Shown here: positions 25,268-32,356 of the stretch, piece after piece
Layout of the letters: every line of letters begins with the position of its first letter
Numbering within the stretch: the first letter of the stretch is position 1
Assembly (NCBI GenBank): GCA_047459075.1
Contig: VSCH01000007.1
Location: 1 to 64,000, forward strand
DNA length: 64,000 bases
Reading direction: 5' to 3'
DNA from: ZC4RG19 sp017577565
Lineage (GTDB): Bacteria > Actinomycetota > Acidimicrobiia > Acidimicrobiales > VFJN01
Made by a program: the position numbers and the translations under genes
Notes under the pieces: generated by a model
Databases searched by the model: none
What the model was told of the DNA's origin: nothing
Seen by the model: the letters and a program-made list of their open reading frames with translations, nothing else

Positions 25268-25552
25268 TCAGGCGCTGGCCGTCGCCGCCGCGGCCTTCCG
25301 GGCCAGGGCCCGCTGGCGACGGATGCGCCGGCGCTCGCGCTCGCTCATGCCACCCCAGATGCCGAACTTCTCGGAGTTCTCGAGCGCGTACTCCAGGCAC
25401 TGGGCGCGCACGACGCAGCCCCGGCAGACCTCCTTGGCCTCCCGCGTCGACGCACCCCGCTCGGGGAAGAAGAGGTCGGGATCGACGCCCAGGCAGTTGG
25501 CGTAGTCCTGCCAGGAGCGGTCGTCGGGATCTGTGGCCACGGGGAGTTTCAT
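25268..25552 (-). CDS. whiB: WhiB-family Fe-S transcriptional regulator
   Basis: 94 aa, ATG preceded by GAAGGGGG. Cysteines at 20, 43, 46 and 52 (NC, then CRGCVVRAQC), GIWGG at 64-68 and a basic tail (ERERRRIRRQRALARK) define the family. The sequence EKFGIWGGMSERERR is typical of the WhiB2/WhmD-like group linked to cell division, but the class is inferred. The 136-bp upstream region shared with the macro-domain gene contains overlapping palindromes. Confidence 0.95.
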   Translation of the reverse strand: MKLPVATDPDDRSWQDYANCLGVDPDLFFPERGASTREAKEVCRGCVVRAQCLEYALENSEKFGIWGGMSERERRRIRRQRALARKAAAATASA

Positions 25553-25624
25553 CTGGCCCCCTTCCCGCTTTCGTGTCGCCAATCGGACAGTGCAGCCAGC
25601 CGGCGGGGGTCCACCTGCGATGCC

Positions 25625-25639
25625 ACACGTGTAATTACA
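25625..25639. promoter_or_regulatory. Overlapping palindromes between whiB and the macro-domain gene
   Basis: ACACGTGT (25625-25632) overlaps TGTAATTACA (25630-25639). Both are perfect palindromes in an AT-rich patch that stands out from the surrounding GC-rich DNA. They lie about 75 bp upstream of the whiB start and 50 bp upstream of the macro gene start, a likely operator for a dimeric regulator. Confidence 0.5.
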
Positions 25640-25668
25640 TTGGTGGGATTCTTTCGTACCCGCCGCAG

Positions 25669-25692
25669 ATGTGCAAGAGGTCACCCGGGTGA
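25669..25692 (+). CDS. Possible 7-codon leader ORF
   Basis: ATG TGC AAG AGG TCA CCC GGG TGA encodes MCKRSPG. Its TGA overlaps the GTG of the macro-domain gene (GTGA). TACCCG lies 6 nt before the ATG, a weak match to the TAnnnT box. The AAGAGG inside it could also simply be the ribosome-binding site of the macro gene. Confidence 0.25.
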   Translation: MCKRSPG

Positions 25693-26207
25693 ACGCGCGC
25701 GCTCGCATCGAGGTCGTCACCGGCGACATCACGACCCTCGAGGTCGACGCGATCGTCAACGCGGCCAACCGCACGCTGCTCGGCGGGGGCGGCGTCGACG
25801 GCGCCATCCACCGCGCCGCCGGCCCCCGCCTGCTGGAGGAGTGCCGCACGCTCGGCGGCTGCGACACCGGCGACGCCAAGGCGACCGGCGGCTACGACCT
25901 GCCCGCCCGCTGGGTCATCCACACGGTGGGGCCGGTGTGGCGGGGTGGCTCGCAGGGCGAGGCCGAGCTGCTCGCCTCCTGCTACCGCCGGTCGCTCGAG
26001 GTGGCCGACGAGCTCGGCGCCCGGTCGGTCGCCTTCCCGGCCATCTCCACCGGCGCCTACGGCTTCCCCCGGACCGAGGCCGCGGCCATCGCCGTCGAGA
26101 CGCTGGCCGGGCACCCGGCCCGGGTCGAGCGGCGCATCCTCGTCGCCTTCGACCGGGAGACGGCCGACCTCTACCACCGGCACCTCGAGCGCCTCGGCCG
26201 CCGCTGA
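25689..26207 (+). CDS. Macro-domain protein (O-acetyl-ADP-ribose deacetylase-like)
   Basis: 172 aa. Macro-domain blocks: VVTGDITTLEVDAIVNAANRTLLGGGGVDGAIH, the ADP-ribose binding GYDLPARWVIHTVGP, and FPAISTGAYGFP. Such enzymes remove acetyl from O-acetyl-ADP-ribose or ADP-ribose from proteins. The start at 25689 has AAGAGG 10 nt upstream; an in-frame GTG at 25671 would add six residues. It is divergent from whiB. Confidence 0.93.
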   Translation: MNARARIEVVTGDITTLEVDAIVNAANRTLLGGGGVDGAIHRAAGPRLLEECRTLGGCDTGDAKATGGYDLPARWVIHTVGPVWRGGSQGEAELLASCYRRSLEVADELGARSVAFPAISTGAYGFPRTEAAAIAVETLAGHPARVERRILVAFDRETADLYHRHLERLGRR

Positions 26208-26277
26208 GCCCCGCGGGCGCCGCCGCCCGGCGCGCCCCGCGGTGGCACCGCCCCGCGCCGCGCTACATCATGTCGGC

Positions 26278-26880
26278 GTGGCGCCGGGGGAGGGGTCGTC
26301 GACACGCCGGACCGCGCCGCCCGCGGTGGGCGCGACGCTGATCGCCGCCTCGATCGTCGTCCTGGTGATCGGCCTCAGCTGGCTCAACCGCGGCGGCGAC
26401 GGGCGCGAGCGGCTCGCCGTGCCCGTGGTCGGCGGCGTGACGCCCCCGACCGAGCCCGACGGCGACGTCGTCGACATCCCGCCCAGCCAGCCGGCCGTCC
26501 CCGTGTCGTTCGGCCAGGACGGCCGCATCGTGCGGCCCGAGCCCGACCGGGCCCGCATCGTCGACGAGGAGGGCAACGAGGTCATCGTCGCCCTGCCGCC
26601 CGGCACGACCGTCGACACCGTGACCGGCCGCATCGTCCCCCGCTCCCCCGACGGCGGGACGACGACCTCGCCGACCCGGGGCACCTCGACGTCGACCGGC
26701 GGCGGCAGCAGCTCGACCCGCCCGACCGACGGCGACACGACGACGTCGACGACGAGGGACACGACGACCGCGCCGCCCGGCTCGTCGTCCACGACCGAGC
26801 AGCCGACGACCACCGAGCAGCCGACGACGACCGAGCCCGAGCCCCCGCCCTCCACGGACGGCGACACCACCGTCCCCTGA
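26278..26880 (+). CDS. Membrane-anchored protein with Thr/Ser-rich tail
   Basis: 200 aa. One N-terminal transmembrane helix (about 18-37, GATLIAASIVVLVIGLSWL) is followed by a small mixed region (45-125; RIVDEEGNEVIVALPPGTTVD) and a low-complexity Thr/Ser/Pro tail with TTEQPTTTEQPTTTE repeats up to the end. The C-terminal part should be outside the cell; Thr-rich tails of this type are often glycosylated in actinobacteria. Family not recognised. GTG start; a near-consensus TACATC lies 8 nt upstream. It ends convergently with the vWA gene. Confidence 0.6.
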   Translation: MAPGEGSSTRRTAPPAVGATLIAASIVVLVIGLSWLNRGGDGRERLAVPVVGGVTPPTEPDGDVVDIPPSQPAVPVSFGQDGRIVRPEPDRARIVDEEGNEVIVALPPGTTVDTVTGRIVPRSPDGGTTTSPTRGTSTSTGGGSSSTRPTDGDTTTSTTRDTTTAPPGSSSTTEQPTTTEQPTTTEPEPPPSTDGDTTVP

Positions 26881-26905
26881 CCGCCCCGCCGCCGGGGTGC
26901 CGTGC

Positions 26906-28927
26906 TCAGGCCGTGCGGCGGCCGCCCGAGCGGCGCATCGCCCGCTTCTGCTCGATGAAGTCGACGAGCACGTAGTCGCCCAGCGTCTCGGGCGAGGTGA
27001 AGAAGGCGCGGCCCTTGTTCAGGCGGGTGAGCTTCTCGACGAAGGCCCGCAGGTGCCCGCTGGGGTCGAGCATGAACGTGTTGATGCGGATGCCCTCGCG
27101 GGTGCAGCGCACGACCTCGCGCAGCGTGGCGTCCACCGTCTCCCGCACCGGCGGGTAGGAGAAGAACGGCTCCGGCATGCCCGGCTCGAAGTGGGCCGTC
27201 GGCTCGCCGTCGGTGATCATGATGATCTGCTTCGTCCCCGGCTGGCGGGACAGCAGGCGGCGGGCGATCTGGAAGCCGTGCTGCATGTTCGTGCCGTAGA
27301 CGAAGTCCCACGAGACCTCGGGCAGGTCCTGGGGGCGGATCTCCCGGGCCACCTCGCTGAAGCCCACCAGGCCCAGGTAGTCCCGCGGGAACTGCGTCGA
27401 GATCAGCGCGTGCAGCGCCATCGCCACCTTCTTGGCGGCGAGGAAGTTGTCGCGCATCGGCATCGACAGCGACAGGTCGAGCATGAGCACGGTCGACGAC
27501 CGCACGAGATGCTCGGTGCGCTCGACCTCGAAGTCGTCGGGGTGCAGGCGCACGGGGGTGCCGCCCCCCGTGCGGGCGACCGCGTTGCGGACCGTGCGCT
27601 CGATGTGCAGGTTGAACGGGTCGCCCCACTCGTAGGGCTTCGTGTCGTGGTCGCGCTCGTGCCCGGCGCCGGTGCGCTCGATCTGGTGGCGGCCCAGCTT
27701 GTCCCGGGCCAGCTTCTCGAACAGGTCGTTGAGCGCGTTGTGGCCGATCCGGCGCAGGCCCTTGGGCGTCAGCTCGAGCCGCCCCTCCCGCTGGTCGATG
27801 AGGCCCGCGTCCTGCAGCAGCTTCGTCAGGCGGCCCAGCTCCTCGAGGCTGCGGGCGGCGTCGTCGCCGAGCAGCTCGCGGGCCCGATCGACGTCGACCT
27901 CGGCCAGCGCCCCGGGGTTGGCCGCGCCCCGCAGCAGCTGCTCGAGGCGGTCGAGGTCGCCCAGCTCCTCCAGCGTCGAGACGGCCTGGGCCATGCCCAC
28001 CGGGTCCTGGCCCTGGAAGTCGTAGGAGCGGTCCCACCCCATCTGGGGGAACAGCTGCTGCAGGTGGCTGCCGAGCTGGTCGACCTGCCAGCGCAGGTCC
28101 ATGTCCTCGAGCAGCTGCTCGGCCAGGGACTGGATCTGCGCCCGCTGCTCGGGCGTCATCGACGCCAGCATCGCCTGCATGGCGGCCATGCGCCGGGCCA
28201 GCACCTCGAGCAGCTCGTCGAGGTCCTGCGGGTCCTCGGGGAAGAAGTCGCCGTAGCGCTCCATGAACCCCTCGAAGTCGGGCTCCTCGCCCCGGGCCCG
28301 CTGGTCGAGCATCCGGTTGAGCTCGGCCAGCATGTCCTTCATGCGGGCCATGTCCTCGGGGGTGAGCGACTGGACGGCGCCGGTCATCCGGCTGACGTAG
28401 CTGTCGAGGACCTGCTGGCGCAGCCGCTCGACCAGCTCCTCGAACCGCTGCTGGGCCGCCGCCGAGGCGAAGTCGTAGCCCTGCAGCTCGCGCACCATGC
28501 CGGCGAGGTCGGGCGGGAGCATCTCCAGCCGCATGTTGCGCTCGTCCGCCGCGCCCCGGGCGGTCTCGATCCGGCGGGGGTCGCCGCTCTGCTCGGCCTC
28601 CCGCACCTGGCGGTCGATCTCGTCCCGCTCCATCTGCACGACCTCGCGCAGCTGCTCGGCGATCTCGTCGTAGACGCCGCCGAGGTCGAAGCGCTCGAGC
28701 CGCTCCTGCCGCTCGCGCCGCAGGCGTTCCAGCAGCTCGCGCACCCCCTCGATGCGCTGGCCCTGGCGGTCGCGGAACCCCTGCTGGAGCATCCGCCGGA
28801 GGGCGGCGTGGAGGTCGCCGTGGTAGAGCAGGTCGTCGGTGATCTGCTCGAGCACCGCGTCCGCGTCGAGGTCGAAGCCGACCTGGGTGCCGTCCCAGCG
28901 GCTGTAGCGGAACCGGGGCGTGACCAT
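26906..28927 (-). CDS. von Willebrand factor A domain protein, partner of MoxR-type ATPase
   Basis: 673 aa. Residues 1-430 are long charged helices; the C-terminal vWA domain (about 470-660) has the metal site DLSLS (MLDLSLSMPM) with the later Thr and Asp (TDGEPTAHF). Size and layout match the mycobacterial Rv0959-type protein that pairs with a magnesium-chelatase-like ATPase (Rv0958 type). The ATPase homologue is at 30873-32285, two genes away. Such pairs act as chaperones inserting metals or remodelling complexes. The ATG lies 8 nt after TACCGT. Confidence 0.9.
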   Translation of the reverse strand: MVTPRFRYSRWDGTQVGFDLDADAVLEQITDDLLYHGDLHAALRRMLQQGFRDRQGQRIEGVRELLERLRRERQERLERFDLGGVYDEIAEQLREVVQMERDEIDRQVREAEQSGDPRRIETARGAADERNMRLEMLPPDLAGMVRELQGYDFASAAAQQRFEELVERLRQQVLDSYVSRMTGAVQSLTPEDMARMKDMLAELNRMLDQRARGEEPDFEGFMERYGDFFPEDPQDLDELLEVLARRMAAMQAMLASMTPEQRAQIQSLAEQLLEDMDLRWQVDQLGSHLQQLFPQMGWDRSYDFQGQDPVGMAQAVSTLEELGDLDRLEQLLRGAANPGALAEVDVDRARELLGDDAARSLEELGRLTKLLQDAGLIDQREGRLELTPKGLRRIGHNALNDLFEKLARDKLGRHQIERTGAGHERDHDTKPYEWGDPFNLHIERTVRNAVARTGGGTPVRLHPDDFEVERTEHLVRSSTVLMLDLSLSMPMRDNFLAAKKVAMALHALISTQFPRDYLGLVGFSEVAREIRPQDLPEVSWDFVYGTNMQHGFQIARRLLSRQPGTKQIIMITDGEPTAHFEPGMPEPFFSYPPVRETVDATLREVVRCTREGIRINTFMLDPSGHLRAFVEKLTRLNKGRAFFTSPETLGDYVLVDFIEQKRAMRRSGGRRTA

Positions 28928-28935
28928 CCCTCGCC

Positions 28936-28941
28936 ACGGTA
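28936..28941 (-). promoter_or_regulatory. -10 box of the vWA gene (leaderless)
   Basis: TACCGT, 8 nt before the ATG at 28927. Confidence 0.5.
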
Positions 28942-29039
28942 TCCCGCCCCGGCGGCTCTCGGACGGGGAGCACGACCGGACGCCGATCGGCGGCGGGCAC
29001 GCCGGAATGTCCGCGGGGGCGGCGCCGTTGCACCCCGCG

Positions 29040-29741
29040 ATGCGCGTCGAGGTCTGGTCAGACGTCGTGTGCCCGTGGTGCTACGTCGGCACCCGGCGCT
29101 TCGAGCAGGCGGTCGAGCGGTTCCGGGACGACGGCGGCGGGGACGTCGAGCTCGTCCACCGCGCCTTCGAGCTCGACCCCCACGTGCCGCCCGAGGGCAC
29201 CGACCTCGCCGAGCACCTGGCCCGGAAGCTCGGCGGGCGGGAGCGGGTGGCGGCCGCCCACCGCCGGCTCGCCCACATCGGCGCCGAGGTCGGCATCGAG
29301 TTCCGCTGGGAGGGCAAGCGCCGGGTCAACACCTTCGACGCCCACCGCTTGGGCGCCTGGGCGCTCGAGGTCGCCGGGCCCGAGGTCCAGGCCGCGCTGC
29401 ACCAGGCCCTGTTCCGCGCCTACTTCACCGACGGCGCGGACGTCGCCGACCACGGGGTGCTCGCCGGGCTGGCCGCCGAGGTCGGCCTCGACCGCGACCG
29501 GGCGGCCGAGGCGCTGGCCACCGGGGCCGGCGCCGACGCCGTGCGCGCCGACGAGCAGCGGGCCCGCGAGGCGGGGATCCACGCCGTGCCGACCTTCGTC
29601 GTCGAGGGGCGGTGGACGATCCCCGGCGCCCAGGACGTCGAGACCTTCCTGGCTGTGCTGCGCCGGGCGCGCGAGCGGCTCGTCGCCGCCCCGGCCCCGG
29701 AGGACGACGACGGGTGTGCGGACGGCGCCTGCACGGCGTAG
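29040..29741 (+). CDS. DsbA-family oxidoreductase, FrnE-like
   Basis: 233 aa. The thioredoxin-fold active site CPWC is at the start (VEVWSDVVCPWCYVG), a long helical insertion follows, and the cis-Pro loop is AVPTFVVEG. This layout and the CPWC motif match FrnE/2-hydroxychromene isomerase-like DsbA proteins, cytoplasmic disulfide or isomerase enzymes. A second cysteine pair near the end (GCADGAC) recalls the extra C-terminal pair described in Deinococcus FrnE. It lies between the vWA and ATPase genes but on the other strand. Confidence 0.9.
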   Translation: MRVEVWSDVVCPWCYVGTRRFEQAVERFRDDGGGDVELVHRAFELDPHVPPEGTDLAEHLARKLGGRERVAAAHRRLAHIGAEVGIEFRWEGKRRVNTFDAHRLGAWALEVAGPEVQAALHQALFRAYFTDGADVADHGVLAGLAAEVGLDRDRAAEALATGAGADAVRADEQRAREAGIHAVPTFVVEGRWTIPGAQDVETFLAVLRRARERLVAAPAPEDDDGCADGACTA

Positions 29742-29751
29742 GACGCAGGGG

Positions 29752-30891
29752 ATGGCGCGCACCGGCACCGATCCCGACACGACGACCGGACGCCCCTGGT
29801 GGGGGACCGCGGCGGCGGCCACCCAGTGCGAGGGCGCGGCGCCCCGCTCGGACTGGGCGCGGTGGGAGGCCGAGGGCCGCGTCCCCGCCTCCGGGGACGG
29901 CAACGGCTTCCGCACCCGCTTCGAGGACGACCTCGCCCTCCTCGCCGGCCACGGGCTCCGCCACCACCGCCTGACCGTCGAGTGGGCCCGGCTCGAGCCC
30001 CACCCCGGCCGCTGGCACGAGGACGAGGTCACCCACCTGCGCCGGGTCCTCACCGCCGCCCGCGACGCCGGCGTCGAGGTCTGGGTGTGCCTGCTGCACG
30101 GCACCGCCCCCGGCTGGTTCACCGACGACGAGCGGGGGTGGCTCGACGACCGGGCCGTGCTGCGGTGGGCCCGCCACGTCGACCGGGTGGCCGAGGCGAT
30201 CGGCGACCTGGTCGCCGGCTGGGTGCCGATCCACGAGCCCGAGCTGACCGCCCGCCTCGGCTACGGCGAGGGGCTGTTCCCGCCGGGCCGGCGCGACGAG
30301 GACGACGAGCGCACGGCCCGCACCGCCCTGCTGGCCGCCGAGGCCGAGGCGGCCCGGCTGCTCCGCAGCGGTCCGGCACCGGTGGCCGTCACCGCCCGCC
30401 CCGGCGTCGAGCGCCACGGCGACGACCTGCTCGTCGTCGCCGCGCCCGTCGACGAGCTCGCCCGGGCGCTGGAGCGGGCGGCCGAGGTCGCCGAGGACGC
30501 CCGGTTCCTCGTCCTGACCGGCGACCCGGCGGCCGGGGAGGCGGCCGGCGCCCCGCCCGGGGCGGAGAGGGACGGGGCCGGCCCCGGCGAGGAGCAGGTC
30601 GAGGAGGAGGACGAGGAGGGAGAGGGCGCGCGGCCCGAGGCCGAGGAGCGGCGCGCCGAGCGGCTGCAGCGGGCCGTCGAGGCCGTCGACGACGCGGTCG
30701 CCGGTGGCCTGCGCGTCGTCGGCGCCTGGCACCAGCCGGCGATCGACGGCTACGAGTGGCACCGCGGCTTCGCCGCCAGGCTCGGGCTGTTCGACCGCGA
30801 CCGCGAGCCCCGCCCGGCGCTGGAGGTGCTGCCGGTGGAGCGGGGGTCGCCGGCGACGAGCGGCTCGGCCGGTCAGGACCGGGACCGGTAG
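29752..30891 (+). CDS. Degenerate glycoside hydrolase family 1-like protein
   Basis: 379 aa, shorter than usual GH1 (about 450). The beta-glucosidase fold is clear: WWGTAAAATQCEGA, FRTRFEDDLALLAGHGLRHHRLTVEWARLEPHPGRW, LLHGTAPGWF, and the acid/base region VPIHEPEL, with Glu162 kept but the preceding Asn changed to His161. The nucleophile motif (T/I)TENG is not found; that region reads VLTGDPAAG and is followed by an acidic low-complexity insert (about 270-300). The final WHQPAIDGYEWHRGFAARLGLF matches the GH1 end. It is probably inactive as a standard glycosidase. Overlaps the convergent ATPase gene by 19 bp. Confidence 0.75.
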   Translation: MARTGTDPDTTTGRPWWGTAAAATQCEGAAPRSDWARWEAEGRVPASGDGNGFRTRFEDDLALLAGHGLRHHRLTVEWARLEPHPGRWHEDEVTHLRRVLTAARDAGVEVWVCLLHGTAPGWFTDDERGWLDDRAVLRWARHVDRVAEAIGDLVAGWVPIHEPELTARLGYGEGLFPPGRRDEDDERTARTALLAAEAEAARLLRSGPAPVAVTARPGVERHGDDLLVVAAPVDELARALERAAEVAEDARFLVLTGDPAAGEAAGAPPGAERDGAGPGEEQVEEEDEEGEGARPEAEERRAERLQRAVEAVDDAVAGGLRVVGAWHQPAIDGYEWHRGFAARLGLFDRDREPRPALEVLPVERGSPATSGSAGQDRDR

Positions 30892-32285
30892 GTCGCCCGG
30901 CCGTCGACCGCGTCCTTGTTGAGGCGCTTGCTCAGGTGCAGGCCCTCGAGGACCAGCTCGACGGCGCTGGCCACCGCCGCCGGGCTCTCGTCCCCGTCGC
31001 ACAGCGGGCGGACGACGTCCCGCAGCTCCGGCACCTCCTCGACGAGGCGGGCCAGCTCGGGCGAGGTGACGTCCTCGCCGGTGTGCACGACCCGCCCGTC
31101 GTCGAAGGCGGCGACGACCGGGCGGAGGGCGCCGAGGTCGACGGCCTCCTTGAACACGGTGAGCACCGCCGAGCGCAGCAGGTGCTCGGCGATCTGCTCC
31201 TCGCGGCCGTCGTCGAGCGCCTCGATCTCGACCTTGCCCATCGTCGAGGCGGTGAGCGCCTCGAGGTCGGACACCCGGGGGCTGACGTCGCGCTCGCCGT
31301 GGCGCAGGGCCCGGCGGATGGCGTTGGCCACCATGACCTCGTGGTTGGCCACGGTCAGCCGCACCGACACCCCCGAGCGCTGGTTGATGTGCGGGCTCTC
31401 GCGGGCCAGCTGGCTGAGCGTGGCCACGATGCGGGTCATGTGGTCGGGCACGGTGACCCGCACGCCCTCGACGTCGAACGGGCGGGACTCCTGGAGGGCG
31501 ATCGCCACCTCGGTGTCGACGTCGAGCGGGTAGTGGGTGCGGATCTGGCTGCCGAAGCGGTCCTTCAGCGGGGTGATGATCCGGCCCCGGTTCGTGTAGT
31601 CCTCGGGGTTGGCCGAGGCGACGAGCAGCACGTCGAGGGGCAGGCGGATCTTGTAGCCCCGCACCTGGACGTCGCGCTCCTCGAGCACGTTGAGCAGGCC
31701 GACCTGGATGCGCTCGGCGAGGTCGGGCAGCTCGTTGATGGCGAAGATCCCCCGGTTCGTCCGGGGCACGAGGCCGTAGTGGATGGTCAGCTCGTCGGAC
31801 AGGTAGCGGCCCTCGGCCACCCGGATGGGGTCGACCTCGCCGATGAGGTCGGCGATCGAGGTGTCCGGCGTGGCCAGCTTCTCGCCGAACCGCTGCTCGC
31901 GGTGGACCCAGGCGATGGGCGTGTCGTCCCCCTCGGCGGCCACGAGGTCGCGGGCGTAGCGCGACACCGGGTTGAAGGGGTCGTCGTTGATCTCGCTGCC
32001 GGCGACGATCGGCATCCACTCGTCGAGCAGGCCGACGAGGGCGCGGATCATGCGGGTCTTCGCCTGCCCCCGCTCGCCCAGGAAGATGATGTCGTGCCCG
32101 GCGAGCAGGGCGTTCTCGAGCTGGGGCAGGACCGTGTCCTCGTAGCCGAGCACCGACGGGATGAGCTGCTCCCCGGCGGCGATGCGGGCGACGGCGTTGC
32201 GGCGGATCTCCTCCTTCACCGGGACGGAGGTCCAGCCCGAGGCCCGGAGCTCGCCCAGGGTGGCAGGCCGTGGTGCGTCCGACAT
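30873..32285 (-). CDS. MoxR/magnesium-chelatase-like AAA+ ATPase
   Basis: 470 aa. Walker A is FLGERGQAKTR, Walker B region GIFAINELPDL, sensor-1 VLLVASANPEDYTNRGRI, with the Mg-chelatase-like ITPLKDRFGSQIRTHYP. It corresponds to the Rv0958-type ATPase that works with a vWA protein, here at 26906-28927. The ATG at 32285 follows TAGGTT by 7 nt (leaderless); an upstream TTG at 32294 would place the start inside this spacing. Divergent from the GH2-like gene. Confidence 0.92.
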   Translation of the reverse strand: MSDAPRPATLGELRASGWTSVPVKEEIRRNAVARIAAGEQLIPSVLGYEDTVLPQLENALLAGHDIIFLGERGQAKTRMIRALVGLLDEWMPIVAGSEINDDPFNPVSRYARDLVAAEGDDTPIAWVHREQRFGEKLATPDTSIADLIGEVDPIRVAEGRYLSDELTIHYGLVPRTNRGIFAINELPDLAERIQVGLLNVLEERDVQVRGYKIRLPLDVLLVASANPEDYTNRGRIITPLKDRFGSQIRTHYPLDVDTEVAIALQESRPFDVEGVRVTVPDHMTRIVATLSQLARESPHINQRSGVSVRLTVANHEVMVANAIRRALRHGERDVSPRVSDLEALTASTMGKVEIEALDDGREEQIAEHLLRSAVLTVFKEAVDLGALRPVVAAFDDGRVVHTGEDVTSPELARLVEEVPELRDVVRPLCDGDESPAAVASAVELVLEGLHLSKRLNKDAVDGRATYRSRS

Positions 32286-32292
32286 GCGCGCC

Positions 32293-32298
32293 AACCTA
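32293..32298 (-). promoter_or_regulatory. -10 box of the MoxR-like ATPase gene (leaderless)
   Basis: TAGGTT, 7 nt before the ATG at 32285. The divergent box TAGCCT of the GH2 gene is about 40 bp away. Confidence 0.5.
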
Positions 32299-32340
32299 CC
32301 GGACCCCTGCCGCGACGCGTGCCCCCGCCCGGGGCGGCAC

Positions 32341-32346
32341 TAGCCT
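32341..32346 (+). promoter_or_regulatory. -10 box of the GH2-like gene
   Basis: TAGCCT followed by 10 nt (GCCCGGCACC) and the ATG at 32357; the transcript would have at most a 2-4 nt leader. Confidence 0.45.
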
Positions 32347-32356
32347 GCCCGGCACC

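Noticed and set aside
26660..26880. Thr-codon-rich stretch as a CRISPR or satellite repeat
   Set aside because: It is in-frame low-complexity coding sequence (TTEQP repeats) without spacers.
26268..29033. 921-codon frame on the minus strand
   Set aside because: Shadow of the vWA gene in another frame; the tail in the opposite strand of the Thr-rich gene is also an artefact.
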